DNA of 38,178 nt from Clostridia bacterium (GCA_017415485.1 JAFQGP010000142.1:1-38178); one strand, 5' to 3'; positions 15,304-24,113 are shown, counted from the first letter of the stretch. Notes: generated from the sequence alone by a model not told the origin. Translations and numbers: made by a program.

Positions 15304-16646
15304 TCAAAAAGGCACTGAAAACTCTAAAACGAGCTCCCGTCCGTGCTGTCGCGGTGCTGTTATTTGCCGCGGTAATTTCTATGATCATTTGCGCATTGCA
15401 AGCGTCAAACGAGGCTGAACTTCGGAATTATGAAGAGGTCTGGCAATCCGTTCCGATCACAGTGACAGTTACCGATCCTACGGGAAAAAATGACGGTGAT
15501 CTTTTGATCAGTCCTTGGGTACTTAGCTTATTTACCGATGATACCCCCGTAAAATTTTACGATGATTCGGCTGAGAAAAAATATTCTGATCCGGTGGAAG
15601 AATTATCATTGGCAGCATATCTGAAAGACGTTCAGAGCATGATGTATACTCCGATTTCCACGATCAACGGCACTAATTATACAAGCGCGGCCGGAACGAC
15701 TATGCTGTACGGTATTTCATCGCTCCCTTGCGACAAGCAGCTGCTTCCTGAAAACGGATGCGAGATCACGTGGTACGAGGGGTATGACGAAAGTATATTT
15801 GCAGGTGAAGAACTGCTCTGCATCGTTCCCGAGGGGATGGTGGAGCGTTATGATAACGGCGGCGAGGCTGATCTGTATTTTTCCGGCAGAAGCAATATAC
15901 CGTTTATTCACAGAGATGAAAACGGCGAATTTCTGTGGGTAGACGGCGAATTGGTTGTAGAGTTCCCGAAGGTAGAATATAATTGCTCACTAAAGATCGT
16001 CGGAACATACACAGCAGGAGACGAAAAAAGCATTTATTGCCCGTATCCCGTTATTGATAAAGTGTACGACGAGCTTAGAAAGAATAAAATTATTCGGGTA
16101 CTGAGCGCAACGCTTTCAGACAACAGCCGCCTTGATGAATTTCGCGAAAAAGCAAGTTATTGTTTTTTGGAGCCTTCCCCGAATGCAAAGAAGACCGCTT
16201 GGGGTGTGAGCGTGGATTACGGCACTTTGCCATATATCACAGAAAAAAACTATAGCTATGCGCTTGACATAGACGATAATAATTTGTTCGACCTTTCCGC
16301 CATCCTTGAAGACAGCATCAAATTCAACCGCACGGTGACTGTGTTTGTCGTGATCCTTTCGGTCATTTCGGGCTTCCTCGTCGGATTCCTTATGGTTCGC
16401 CGACGCAAGAGAGATATTATGCTGATGCGTATGGTCGGCGAATCGAATGCGAGAGTATACGCCGGCTTTGCGCTTGAGCAGATGATCTGTATCATCCTCG
16501 GCATAGTGATCGGCGGTGCGTATTATAAGTGGAACCCGATAAATAACCTCGCGATCTTCGCCTTCGCCTACTTCATCGCCCTCAGCCTCGCACTCGCGAT
16601 ATTTATGAGTAAAGAACTTATCAAAAACATCAAGGAGGATGAATAA
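15300..16646 (+). CDS. FtsX/MacB-type ABC transporter permease (copy 2)
   Basis: 448 residues with the same topology as the preceding permease: one N-terminal helix, a large outer domain and three C-terminal helices. The first 55 residues and the last 130 are almost the same as copy 1 (for example LEDSIKFNR, MRMVGESNARVYAGFALEQMICIILGIVIGGAYY), while the outer domain has diverged much more, apart from blocks such as ISSL-CDKQLLPE and GTYTAGDEKSIYCP. The two probably form a heterodimer powered by the ATPase that follows directly. Both copies end with KEDE, and in both the stop codon is followed at once by ATG (the 12-codon ORF after copy 1, the ATPase gene after copy 2). Confidence 0.83.
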   Translation: MIKKALKTLKRAPVRAVAVLLFAAVISMIICALQASNEAELRNYEEVWQSVPITVTVTDPTGKNDGDLLISPWVLSLFTDDTPVKFYDDSAEKKYSDPVEELSLAAYLKDVQSMMYTPISTINGTNYTSAAGTTMLYGISSLPCDKQLLPENGCEITWYEGYDESIFAGEELLCIVPEGMVERYDNGGEADLYFSGRSNIPFIHRDENGEFLWVDGELVVEFPKVEYNCSLKIVGTYTAGDEKSIYCPYPVIDKVYDELRKNKIIRVLSATLSDNSRLDEFREKASYCFLEPSPNAKKTAWGVSVDYGTLPYITEKNYSYALDIDDNNLFDLSAILEDSIKFNRTVTVFVVILSVISGFLVGFLMVRRRKRDIMLMRMVGESNARVYAGFALEQMICIILGIVIGGAYYKWNPINNLAIFAFAYFIALSLALAIFMSKELIKNIKEDE

Positions 16647-17306
16647 ATGAGTATTTCGCTTAATAACGTATCTTACAGCTACAAAGGAAAATATCAGACC
16701 GTCCGCGCGGTGGACGGCGTGTCCTATGATTTCGAGCCCGGAAAGTGCTATGCCATCATCGGCAAGTCGGGTTCGGGAAAAACGACCCTTCTCTCGCTGA
16801 TGGCGGGACTCGATGTTCCCACCGAGGGCGAGGTCATCATCGACGGCAAGTCCACAAAGAATTGGAACCGCAACCGCCTTCGCCGCGATGCCGTCAGCGT
16901 TATCTATCAGAATTACAACCTCTTTCCGCTTCTGACCGTGCAGGAGAACATAATGTACCCGCTCGATCTCAAGAAAATGTCGAAAAAGAAGGCGGCAGAG
17001 CTTGCAATCAAGATGCGCGAGCGCGTTGAGCTTTCGCCCGCATACGACAAACGCCTTCCCGCCCACCTCTCGGGCGGCGAGCAGCAGCGTGTGGCGATCG
17101 CAAGAACTCTCGCACAAGGCTGCAAGATCATCCTCGCCGACGAGCCGACGGGAAATCTCGACTCGACCAACACCGCCAACATAGTCAAGATCCTCTGCTC
17201 CCTCGCGCATGACGACGGCTGTACCGTCATCATAGTGACCCACGACCCCGCCGTAGCCGAACAAGCCGACGCCGTCCTCCAAATGAAAGACGGCGCGTGG
17301 ATATGA
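16647..17306 (+). CDS. ABC transporter ATP-binding protein (MacB/LolD-type)
   Basis: 219 residues. All ABC ATPase motifs are present: Walker A GKSGSGKTTLL (about 38-48), Q-loop YQNYNLFPLLTVQENI, signature LSGGEQQRVAIARTL, Walker B IILADEPTGNLD, and the H-loop histidine in VTHDP. The YQNYNLFP and QENI blocks and the LDSTNT end of Walker B are typical of the MacB/LolD/FtsE subfamily, which pairs with FtsX-like permeases. It starts directly at the stop of the second permease, with the ribosome site inside that gene (AAGGAGGATG). It energises the two permeases. A terminator follows 8 nt downstream, which closes the operon. Confidence 0.93.
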   Translation: MSISLNNVSYSYKGKYQTVRAVDGVSYDFEPGKCYAIIGKSGSGKTTLLSLMAGLDVPTEGEVIIDGKSTKNWNRNRLRRDAVSVIYQNYNLFPLLTVQENIMYPLDLKKMSKKKAAELAIKMRERVELSPAYDKRLPAHLSGGEQQRVAIARTLAQGCKIILADEPTGNLDSTNTANIVKILCSLAHDDGCTVIIVTHDPAVAEQADAVLQMKDGAWI

Positions 17307-17313
17307 AAACTAC

Positions 17314-17346
17314 CCCCGCCGAGACCAATTCTCGACGGGGTGCTTT
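17314..17346 (+). terminator. Intrinsic terminator of the ABC operon
   Basis: 11-bp stem with one C-A mismatch (17314-17324 with 17330-17340), then TGCTTTTTG. The rest of 17347-17505 shows no gene. Confidence 0.85.
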
Positions 17347-17505
17347 TTGTGCTAAATATTTGACATAATTCAATTAATGCTTGCCGTCCGTACTGTATAA
17401 ACGACAGGCGTATTTATTGGCGCTAAATTTCTCAAGGTTACAGTATTATTTTGTGAAGAAAATAATGTGTTGCTTTATTTTACTAAAAAATAAGAGTCTC
17501 ATTCT

Positions 17506-18324
17506 TTAATATATATCAACAACCGCGTCACGGAATTCTTTCGGGGTCATACCCGTTTGGCTTTTGAACACCTTGTTGAAATGCGACTGTGAGCAAAAGC
17601 CTGTTTCGAGTGCGATAGTCAGCATGGATTCACGCCCCGCCGCGATCAGCCTTTTGGCTTTTTCGATCCGCATTTTGGTGACGTATTCGTAAGGAGTTTC
17701 GCCAAATGCTTCCTTGAATGCCGTGTGCAGATAATTCGGCGAGAGATTGACCTCGCAGGCGATCTTTGAAAGCGAGCAGTTTTCCGAAAAATGCTCGATG
17801 ATGTACTCGCGCGCGGCGTGGATCGGGTCGCCGACGGGGCTTGCGGTCTCCGAAGCTGTCTTCTCGCCGCAAATTTTGTGCAGGCGGTACAAAATATCCA
17901 AAAACAGCGCATTCGCACGAAGAGCGGTCAATCCGTCCTCGTTGCCGCCGAAAAGCCGACGCTCGAGCTTTGAGAAAAGCGCGATCACCTCGTCAGCCGC
18001 GGCGCGGTCTTCCATATAAGTATAGGAGGGCAGGGAGGAGAGCAGGTCGGCAAGTCCCTCGCGGCGGGCGCTGTCCTCGGTTATTCGGATGTATCCGCAT
18101 TTCACGGGAAAGTCGCTTCGTCGGATCGCCCCCGGCTTGGCGCAAAGGAGCAGCCCGCGGCGCACCTCTCTGTGCTCGTCGTTCATAAAGCTCACCCCGC
18201 CGTCGGCAAGAAAGATCTCAAGCTCATAGCAGGCAACCTCCCTCGGGTTGCTTTTGGTTTGCCTTTTTCGCAAAAGCGAACTGTCGAATATTCCGCAGTT
18301 TATATCTTTTTCGGGAGTAAGCAT
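17506..18324 (-). CDS. AraC-family transcriptional regulator
   Basis: 272 residues. The start follows AAGGAG by 7 nt on the minus strand. The N-terminal 150 residues look like a cupin-type sensing domain (YELEIFLADGGVSFMNDEH, then RRGLLLCAKPGAIRRS). The last 100 residues contain the two AraC helix-turn-helix units: HAAREYIIEHFSENCSLSKIACEVNLSPNYLHTAFKEAFG, then IEKAKRLIAAG, LTIALETGFCSQSHFNKVFKSQTGMTPKEFR. Such proteins usually activate sugar genes in response to a ligand. It is divergent from the glycosidase at 18481, which has a weak -35 box, as expected for an activator-dependent promoter. Confidence 0.92.
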   Translation of the reverse strand: MLTPEKDINCGIFDSSLLRKRQTKSNPREVACYELEIFLADGGVSFMNDEHREVRRGLLLCAKPGAIRRSDFPVKCGYIRITEDSARREGLADLLSSLPSYTYMEDRAAADEVIALFSKLERRLFGGNEDGLTALRANALFLDILYRLHKICGEKTASETASPVGDPIHAAREYIIEHFSENCSLSKIACEVNLSPNYLHTAFKEAFGETPYEYVTKMRIEKAKRLIAAGRESMLTIALETGFCSQSHFNKVFKSQTGMTPKEFRDAVVDIY

Positions 18325-18376
18325 ACCAATTCTCCTTGAATCGTAATATTGTGATAAAACAAGAGTATATTTTGCC

Positions 18377-18405
18377 TTTTCAAAGCAGTTATATCGTGAT
18401 ATAAT
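18377..18405 (+). promoter_or_regulatory. Probable activator-dependent promoter of the glycosidase gene
   Basis: TATAAT (18400-18405) with a poor -35 (TTTTCA, 18377-18382) at 17 bp. The surrounding AT-rich DNA has dyad symmetry (TTATATCGTGATATAA and repeated ATATC/GATAT), a possible AraC site. Confidence 0.5.
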
Positions 18406-18480
18406 TAAAATAACGATATTTATATTATATCAGATACCGCAGAAAAAGTAAATAGTATTATTAAAAATTCGGAGGTTATT

Positions 18481-19905
18481 ATGGAAAGACTTAAAAAGAT
18501 CGGCACCCTGCCGAAGCTCGCATCGAATGAGATCGAATATTCAAAGATAGGAATCGGCTTTGAAAAGCTCGACCGCGACGTTTTTGATCCCGAAAAGGCT
18601 TATGACAAGGTCGCCGCGATCGGCGTCAAGAAGGTAAGGATCCAGTCGGGCTGGCTCAAGACCGAGCGCGAGCGCGGAGTTTATGATTTTGAGTGGCTCG
18701 ATAAGATCGTCGATAATCTCCGCTCGCGCGGAATGGAGCCTTGGATCTGCCTTTGCTACGGCAACCCGCTCTATACCGATTTCGCCGCAAAGATCTTCGG
18801 CGCGGTCAAGTGCCCGCCGATGGGCGATGATGCAAGACAGGGTTGGGTCAACTATGTTACCGCTATCACCGAGCATTTTAAGGGCAGAGTTGAGTTCTGG
18901 GAGATCTGGAACGAGCCCGAGCTTGGCTGGAAGCATTATTTTGAGGAAACGAAGGCCGACTACGATATGACGCAGAACGCCCGCGAGTACGCGCAGTTCG
19001 CCATCGACACCTCGAAAGCGATCAAGGCGGTCGATCCCGATGCCAAGGTCGTCGGCTTTGCCCTCGCACACACCCGCGCTCCCTATTTTGTCAACACCGC
19101 CCTCCGCGCGGGACTCGGCGATTATATCGATTACATCTCCTTCCACCTCTATTCCGCCGCCGATTGGCAGCGCGAGGACATCATCCGCGCGCTTCGTTCG
19201 CTTGTTGATATGTATAACCCGAAGATCGGGCTCATTCAGGGCGAGGGCGGCGCGCAGTCGAGAAGCGACGGCAACGGCGCGGTCAAGGGCTTCGCCTGGA
19301 CACCCGAAAAGCAGATGAAGATCCTGCTGCGCACCCTCGTCACCGATCTGCACTCGGGCGTGGAATTTACCTCGTATTTCTCAACGATGGATATGATCGA
19401 GGCGCTTTACGGCGTCGTCGGCGACAAGTCCACCTACCTCGATTTCGGCTATTTCGGCGTTCTCGGCGCAGATTTCGACGAGGACGGCGTTGCAACGGGC
19501 GAATATAAGCCGAAGCCTTCCTATTACGCACTTCAGACCCTCGCGACCCTCTTCAAGGGCAACGTCAAGCCCGCGAATATCCCCTACTACCGCGCATATA
19601 ACCCCTCGCGCCGCATCAACGCGACCGAGGAAGACGAGCAGGCAAAGATCTACGGCTTCGAGCTCGACGACGGCAGCCACGCGCTCGTTTATTGGAACGC
19701 AACTCCCGTCCTGACCACCACCTACGAGGGAACGATCTCCTTCGCCCTCTGCGGACAGAAGCCCGAGGACATCAAGCTCTGCGACCTCCGCAACGGCGAT
19801 ATATACACCCTCCGCGAGGATATGCTCGAGGACGCGGGTGAGGACATCGTAAGACTCAAGAACCTTCCTCTGCTCGATGCACCTTTGGCGATTTTGATGA
19901 AGTAA
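18481..19905 (+). CDS. Clan GH-A glycoside hydrolase (GH39/GH5-like)
   Basis: 474 residues after CGGAGG. It has a TIM-barrel retaining glycosidase pattern: the acid/base in FWEIWNEPE (Glu145 after Asn144) and the probable nucleophile in GLIQGEGGA (Glu255), with FHLYSAADW between them, as in the GH39 and GH5 families. The C-terminal 100 residues form a beta-sandwich-like accessory domain (YGFELDDGSHALVYWNATP). No signal peptide is visible, so it probably acts on imported oligosaccharides in the cytoplasm. It stands under the divergent AraC regulator and belongs functionally with the sugar-acid operon downstream. The exact substrate (xyloside, uronide or other) cannot be read from the sequence. 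Confidence 0.8.
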   Translation: MERLKKIGTLPKLASNEIEYSKIGIGFEKLDRDVFDPEKAYDKVAAIGVKKVRIQSGWLKTERERGVYDFEWLDKIVDNLRSRGMEPWICLCYGNPLYTDFAAKIFGAVKCPPMGDDARQGWVNYVTAITEHFKGRVEFWEIWNEPELGWKHYFEETKADYDMTQNAREYAQFAIDTSKAIKAVDPDAKVVGFALAHTRAPYFVNTALRAGLGDYIDYISFHLYSAADWQREDIIRALRSLVDMYNPKIGLIQGEGGAQSRSDGNGAVKGFAWTPEKQMKILLRTLVTDLHSGVEFTSYFSTMDMIEALYGVVGDKSTYLDFGYFGVLGADFDEDGVATGEYKPKPSYYALQTLATLFKGNVKPANIPYYRAYNPSRRINATEEDEQAKIYGFELDDGSHALVYWNATPVLTTTYEGTISFALCGQKPEDIKLCDLRNGDIYTLREDMLEDAGEDIVRLKNLPLLDAPLAILMK

Positions 19906-19915
19906 GCGCAAAACC

Positions 19916-20057
19916 GTAGGGGACGGCGCCCTCGACGTCCCGTGACAGCACGAAATTATAGCGTTGACTAAATTCAGAAACTATAATTATATTTCCTTGA
20001 TCAAGCTCACAGCAGTAACTGAATTGGGCTCGGGACGTCGAGGGCGCCGTCCCCTAC
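19916..20057 (+). repeat. Palindromic intergenic element with 27-bp perfect inverted ends
   Basis: Arms 19916-19942 and 20031-20057 are exact inverse copies (GTAGGGGACGGCGCC... against ...GGCGCCGTCCCCTAC) flanking 88 bp of AT-rich DNA. It lies 10 bp after the glycosidase stop, so it would fold as a long hairpin in the mRNA tail. It looks like a MITE or REP-type dispersed repeat. No coding frame is inside. Confidence 0.85.
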
Positions 20058-20139
20058 AGACTCGTATTTTGAATATATCGTAATATGCGATAATCTACTC
20101 GTACATCATAAATATGCATTAATACAGGAGGGACAATCA

Positions 20140-20442
20140 ATGAAGGCTTCAGATAATTCATTCCCCAAGGAACTTGACGGCGCAAAAGTGCTTTACTATA
20201 CCGACAAAGCTAATTATGGTGAAGTCCGGTATCCTGACGGGACGATCAGCGATTATATATTTTATCTTGCAATATGTGTATATCCGAAAGATCAATCCTA
20301 TTATGTGTTCTGTTGTGATGAAAACTATGAAGTGGTCAGCGATGCTGTGTGGGACAGTGTGGAAGAATGCAAAAGGATTACCGATACTCTGTATCCGAGT
20401 GTTAAATGGATTGATTTTTCGCAAGATAATGCTTTAGATTGA
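20140..20442 (+). CDS. Small hypothetical protein
   Basis: 100 residues after a strong ribosome site (AGGAGGGA, 7-8 nt from ATG). The product is acidic and rich in Tyr and aromatic residues (VLYYTDKANYGEVRYPDGTISDYIFYLAICVYP, then VSDAVWDSVEECKRI), has no signal peptide, and is probably a small mixed alpha/beta fold. I recognise no family. It sits between two palindromic repeat elements and has no visible operon partner. The consistent codon use and ribosome site make it a likely real gene. Confidence 0.6.
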   Translation: MKASDNSFPKELDGAKVLYYTDKANYGEVRYPDGTISDYIFYLAICVYPKDQSYYVFCCDENYEVVSDAVWDSVEECKRITDTLYPSVKWIDFSQDNALD

Positions 20443-20449
20443 TTATAAA

Positions 20450-20797
20450 ACAAGTGCTAACAAAGCGTTCTTGGTGTCCCCTCATCACCCGCTGCGGCGG
20501 GAGCTTCTCCCAGGAGAAGCCTGGAGTTACTGCAAGCTTCGTTTGGGTATTTCTATTCTTCGAATTATTTATTAAATTGAAATTTGCCTTAGCAAATTTC
20601 TACCTTTGCATTCCGCTTCAGCGGAATATTTAGCTCGCGCGAAGCGCGTATTTAGCTTTTGCATAGCAAAAATTTAGCATTTCTCTAACAGAGAAATATT
20701 TAGCTCAAAACGACAGCTTTTCTTCAGGCTTCTCCTGGGAGAAGCTCCCGCCGCAGCGGGTGATGAGGGGACACCAAGAACGCTATGTTCGCACTTG
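20450..20797 (+). repeat. MITE-like element: long terminal inverted repeats enclosing a hairpin array
   Basis: A perfect 59-bp inverted repeat (20465-20523 with 20725-20783) extends with two mismatches to 20450 and 20797. Inside, at 20579-20697, are five short hairpins: GAAATTTGC/GCAAATTTC, ATTCCGC/GCGGAAT, CGCGC/GCGCG, TTTTGC/GCAAAA and ATTTCTC/GAGAAAT. The later hairpins are separated by copies of TATTTAGC or a one-base variant. No transposase is present. It holds no convincing ORF. Confidence 0.85.
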
Positions 20798-20838
20798 TCA
20801 ATAATGTTGTTAAGCGTATCAATCTGGAATAAAAGAAA

Positions 20839-21171
20839 ATGGTAGCAAACTTAAGAATAATAATCAAGAATACTCATCAATTAGATTTTCGTGTAAAGCT
20901 TGATGAGGTTTTATCCGAACTCGGATGCTTAAAAATCAAAGAAAAGACGAGCGAGGAATATTGGAAAGACCAAAGCCGCGCGGAGATAACGTATTTCTTT
21001 GATGAAACCAAACAACCTCTGTCTGCGTGGGAAGCTTTATTTGAAAAGACAGTTGGCACTTATACGGTTGAGCGCGACAACGAGTTCACCACCCTTGAGC
21101 ATTTCTGTTCTCTCGAAGACGAAAACGGAATATTTGCTGTACTTAACATTCCGAGCATATTTATCGAATAA
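20839..21171 (+). CDS. Small hypothetical protein
   Basis: 110 residues; ATG 20839 with only a weak purine-rich upstream region (GGAATAAAAGAAA). The product is soluble, mixed alpha/beta, moderately acidic (FRVKLDEVLSELGCLKIKEKTSEEYWKDQSRAEITYFFDE), with no recognised domain, signal or membrane segment. It lies between two repeat elements, so it may be part of a small accessory insertion together with the gene at 20140. The evidence that it is expressed is only the open frame and its codon pattern. Confidence 0.5.
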   Translation: MVANLRIIIKNTHQLDFRVKLDEVLSELGCLKIKEKTSEEYWKDQSRAEITYFFDETKQPLSAWEALFEKTVGTYTVERDNEFTTLEHFCSLEDENGIFAVLNIPSIFIE

Positions 21172-21192
21172 TTTTCGAGCAGAAGTAGGAAT

Positions 21193-21402
21193 GAAGGAGC
21201 AAAATCCTCCCGCGAGGGGAGGATTTACTCCTTCCAAAATGTCGACGGGGCGTCGCCATTTTGAAGCGCAAAGGATAGTTTCGCGCTCTGCGGAGCGCGA
21301 CTTAAGAAACTTTTTGAAAAAAGTTTCTTAAGGATCTTCAAAAACTTTTCCGCTATTGTAATTCAATAGAATCGAAAATTTCCGAGCAAAGCGAGGAAAT
21401 TT
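21193..21402 (+). repeat. Cluster of short hairpins (intergenic palindromic element)
   Basis: Successive palindromes: 21193-21234 (GAAGGAG and AAATCCTCCC arms), 21281-21300 (TCGCGCTC/GAGCGCGA), 21301-21332 (CTTAAGAAAC... against ...GTTTCTTAAG, nearly no loop) and 21376-21402 (AAATTTCC/GGAAATTT with loop GAGCAAAGCGA). The last module recurs at about 30074-30098 with almost the same loop. Confidence 0.75.
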
Positions 21403-21464
21403 ACCTTCACTGACCACTAACCACTGATCACTTGGATCAAATAAAAAACAGGAGCACAAATAAT

Positions 21465-22157
21465 ATGAAAATCACCTGGCTCGGACAAGCAGGCCTCCTC
21501 TTCGAGCGCGGCGGAGTTTCCGTCATGATCGATCCCTACTTGTCGAATTACGTCCAAAAGGTTCAGCCCGCGAACTATCGCCGCTCGCCCGTCAACGAAG
21601 CTTATTTCAATATCGATCCCGATATTATGATCTTCACCCACGATCATATCGACCACTACGACCCCGAAACCGCGCCCGTTTTCTTCAAGAAATCGAGGAA
21701 ACCGATGTCCGTCCTCGGACCCACTTCCGTCCGCGCGAAGGCAATGGGCGACCTCTGCGGTCAGAATTATATCCTATTTGATAAATTCACAAGCGTTTCG
21801 CTCGAGGGATTCATCTTCACCGCCGTCCGCGCCGCGCACAGCGACCCTTACGCGATCGGCGTTGTCATCGAGGATACCGTTGAAAACAAGGTCTATTACG
21901 TCACTGGCGACACGCTCTATAACAGCAGAATTTTCGATAGTCTCCCCGACACAGGGCGCAATATCGACGTCCTCTTCCTGCCCATCAATGGCGTTGGCAA
22001 CAATATGAACATGGAAGACGCCGCGCGGTTTGCGAAGAAAACGCACGCAATGACGGTCGTTCCGCTCCATTTCGGAATGTTCGACTCGCTTGACCCGAAG
22101 GACTTCCCCTGCAGAAATAAAGTAATTCCCACCATCTGGGAAGAGATCGAGGTATAA
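21465..22157 (+). CDS. UlaG-like metallo-beta-lactamase-fold hydrolase (putative sugar lactonase)
   Basis: 230 residues from ATG 21465 (CAGGAG upstream; the frame from 21432 has no ribosome site). The metal site motif is HDHIDH (residues 59-64), with further ligands in AAHSDPYAIG, TGDTLYN and VPLHFGMFD. The compact size and MKITWLGQAG start are those of the UlaG branch, which includes L-ascorbate-6-phosphate lactonase. It is cytoplasmic. It begins the operon MBL / dehydratase / SDR / glycosidase, with only 2 nt to the next gene. A lactonase would fit between an SDR sugar dehydrogenase and an aldonate dehydratase, although UlaG relatives have many activities. Confidence 0.8.
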   Translation: MKITWLGQAGLLFERGGVSVMIDPYLSNYVQKVQPANYRRSPVNEAYFNIDPDIMIFTHDHIDHYDPETAPVFFKKSRKPMSVLGPTSVRAKAMGDLCGQNYILFDKFTSVSLEGFIFTAVRAAHSDPYAIGVVIEDTVENKVYYVTGDTLYNSRIFDSLPDTGRNIDVLFLPINGVGNNMNMEDAARFAKKTHAMTVVPLHFGMFDSLDPKDFPCRNKVIPTIWEEIEV

Positions 22158-22159
22158 AA

Positions 22160-23320
22160 ATGAAGGTTATTGACGTTAAAACTTTTGCGGTCGATTGCTT
22201 CCGCACGAATTGGATGTTCGTCAAGGTCTACACCGACGAGGGTATCGACGGCGTGGGCGAGGCGACGCTTGAATATAAGGAAAAGGCACTCATCGGCGCG
22301 GTCGAGCACATCAAGGAATACCTCGTCGGCAAGGATCCGCGCACGATCGAAAAGCACTTCCACGACATCTACCGCGATGCATATTGGCGCGGTGGTCCCG
22401 TGCTTATGAGCGCGCTTTCGGCAGTAGAGATGGCTCTTTGGGACATCCTCGGCAAGTCGCTCGGCGTGCCCGTTTATCAGCTCCTCGGCGGCAAGGTCAA
22501 TGAAAAGTGCCGCATTTACGTCAACGGCTGGTTCTCGGGCGCAAAAACACCCGAGGAGTTTGCCGAAAAGGCAAAGATCGCCGTAAAACGCGGCGTCACG
22601 GCAATGAAGTGGGACCCCTTCGGCAAGAGCTATCTTGAGATTTCAAATAAGGATCTCGACACCGCTCTGCGCAACATTGCGGCAGTCCGCGAGGCGGTCG
22701 GCGACAAGGTCGACTTGCTCATCGAGGGTCACGGCAGATTCAACGTACCCACGGGCATCAAGATCGCAAAGCTGATCGAGGAATTCAAGCCCCTCTTCTT
22801 CGAGGAGCCCACCCCGCCCGATAACCTTGAGGCACTGAAGGCAGTCCGCGATAAATCCCCCGTTGCTATCTCTGCGGGCGAGCGTCTTTATTCAACTAAG
22901 GATTTCAAGGACCTCTTCGAGATGCGCGCCGCCGACTATATCCAGCCCGACGTCAGCCACGCGGGCGGAATTATGGAGCTCAAAAAGATCGCGGCGATGG
23001 CGGAGACATATTATATCCCCTTCGCGCCGCATAACCCCTCGGGCCCCGTTGCAAACGCCGCAACACTCCAGCTCGCGGCTTGCTGCCCGAATTTCTCGAT
23101 CCTCGAAATTATGTATAGCGACGTGACTTGGAGAGCGGACGTGACGAATGAATCGCTCGAATATTCGGACGGCTATATCACCATCCCCTCGAAGCCCGGT
23201 CTCGGAATTGAGATCAACGAGGAAGAATGCCTCAAGCACCCCTATCAGCCGCACACCCTCCGCCACTACACGGGCGCTCTGACCGACATCCGTCCTCCCG
23301 AAACAGCATTTTATTTTTAA
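22160..23320 (+). CDS. Mandelate racemase/muconate lactonizing family dehydratase (DgoD-like)
   Basis: 386 residues, enolase superfamily. Residues 1-120 are the capping domain. The barrel carries metal ligands in LLIEGHGRF (Glu189, with His191), FFEEPTPPDN (215-216) and ISAGERLYS (Glu241), then QPDVSHAGG and the catalytic His291 in PHNPSGP. The x-G-H pair plus the distal His is typical of galactonate/gluconate-type acid-sugar dehydratases, which remove water from an aldonate to give 2-keto-3-deoxy-aldonate. The first ligand is Glu rather than the more common Asp, which is worth noting. It lies 2 nt after the lactonase-like gene and 10 nt before the SDR gene. The exact substrate is unknown. 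Confidence 0.88.
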   Translation: MKVIDVKTFAVDCFRTNWMFVKVYTDEGIDGVGEATLEYKEKALIGAVEHIKEYLVGKDPRTIEKHFHDIYRDAYWRGGPVLMSALSAVEMALWDILGKSLGVPVYQLLGGKVNEKCRIYVNGWFSGAKTPEEFAEKAKIAVKRGVTAMKWDPFGKSYLEISNKDLDTALRNIAAVREAVGDKVDLLIEGHGRFNVPTGIKIAKLIEEFKPLFFEEPTPPDNLEALKAVRDKSPVAISAGERLYSTKDFKDLFEMRAADYIQPDVSHAGGIMELKKIAAMAETYYIPFAPHNPSGPVANAATLQLAACCPNFSILEIMYSDVTWRADVTNESLEYSDGYITIPSKPGLGIEINEEECLKHPYQPHTLRHYTGALTDIRPPETAFYF

Positions 23321-23330
23321 GGGGTGGGTT

Positions 23331-24110
23331 ATGAAAAGTGTACTTATCACCGGCGCAACGATCAACACGGGCGTTGCGATAGTTGAAAAATTCGCCTCCG
23401 AGGGCAAAAATATCGTATTCACGGGCAGAGACCCCGAAAAAGTCGCCGAGGCAGAGAAGAAGTACCGCGCCAAGTTCCCGCGTGTAAATATCATCGGCTG
23501 CGCCATCGATTCGCTGATCGACGAGCGCACCGTTGACGAGGAAGGCGTCGAGGAATTGTTTGCTTTTCTTGACAAAAAGGGCATTTTCGTTGAAACCCTC
23601 GTCCTCAACGCCGCAGATCAGGGACTCGGACAAAAGATATTTGAAAATCCGCTGACCGACTTGATGAAGGTCATCAACACCAACGTCGTCTGGAACTATT
23701 GCCTGTGCGAGCACGCGGCGGCGAGAATGAAGGAACAGGGCGGCGGAAATATCGTGTTTATCAACTCGAACACCGCCTACCGCGCTATCCCCGACCGCGT
23801 GGCATATGTCGCGTCGAAGGGCGGTCAGCTCGGACTTATGCGCGCGCTGACACTTGACCTCGGAAAGTATAATATCCGCGTCAACGCCGTGCTTCCCGGT
23901 ATGATCAGAACCGACCGTTGGGAAAAGAATCCCGATTTCTACCGCGACGTCCCCTCGCGCTTCACCCCCATCGGCGACGTCGCCGACGGCGCGGACATCG
24001 CCGACGCCGTCTGGTATTTCGCCGAATGCGCCCGCAACACCACCGGCGCCGAGCTCGTAGTAGACGGCGGAAATACGGTTCAGCTTTATCCGATAATTCC
24101 AAAGGAGTAA
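23331..24110 (+). CDS. Short-chain dehydrogenase/reductase
   Basis: 259 residues. The NAD(P)-binding motif at the N-terminus is TGATINTGVAI, a variant of TGxxxGxG with Asn at the middle Gly. The catalytic residues are Ser146 (INSNTAY), Tyr159 and Lys163 (YVASK), followed by VNAVLPGMIRT. The usual NNAG is replaced by LNAADQG. It likely oxidises a sugar or polyol at C1 or a secondary hydroxyl. Within the operon it is the natural redox step before the lactonase and dehydratase. The start follows AAGGGGTGGG, and the gap to the next gene is 3 nt, so translation is coupled. Confidence 0.88.
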   Translation: MKSVLITGATINTGVAIVEKFASEGKNIVFTGRDPEKVAEAEKKYRAKFPRVNIIGCAIDSLIDERTVDEEGVEELFAFLDKKGIFVETLVLNAADQGLGQKIFENPLTDLMKVINTNVVWNYCLCEHAAARMKEQGGGNIVFINSNTAYRAIPDRVAYVASKGGQLGLMRALTLDLGKYNIRVNAVLPGMIRTDRWEKNPDFYRDVPSRFTPIGDVADGADIADAVWYFAECARNTTGAELVVDGGNTVQLYPIIPKE

Positions 24111-24113
24111 ATT

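Noticed and set aside
16116-17282. 388-codon minus-strand frame over the permease and ATPase genes
   Set aside because: It lies opposite two clearly conserved ABC transporter genes, and its translation has no recognisable motif.
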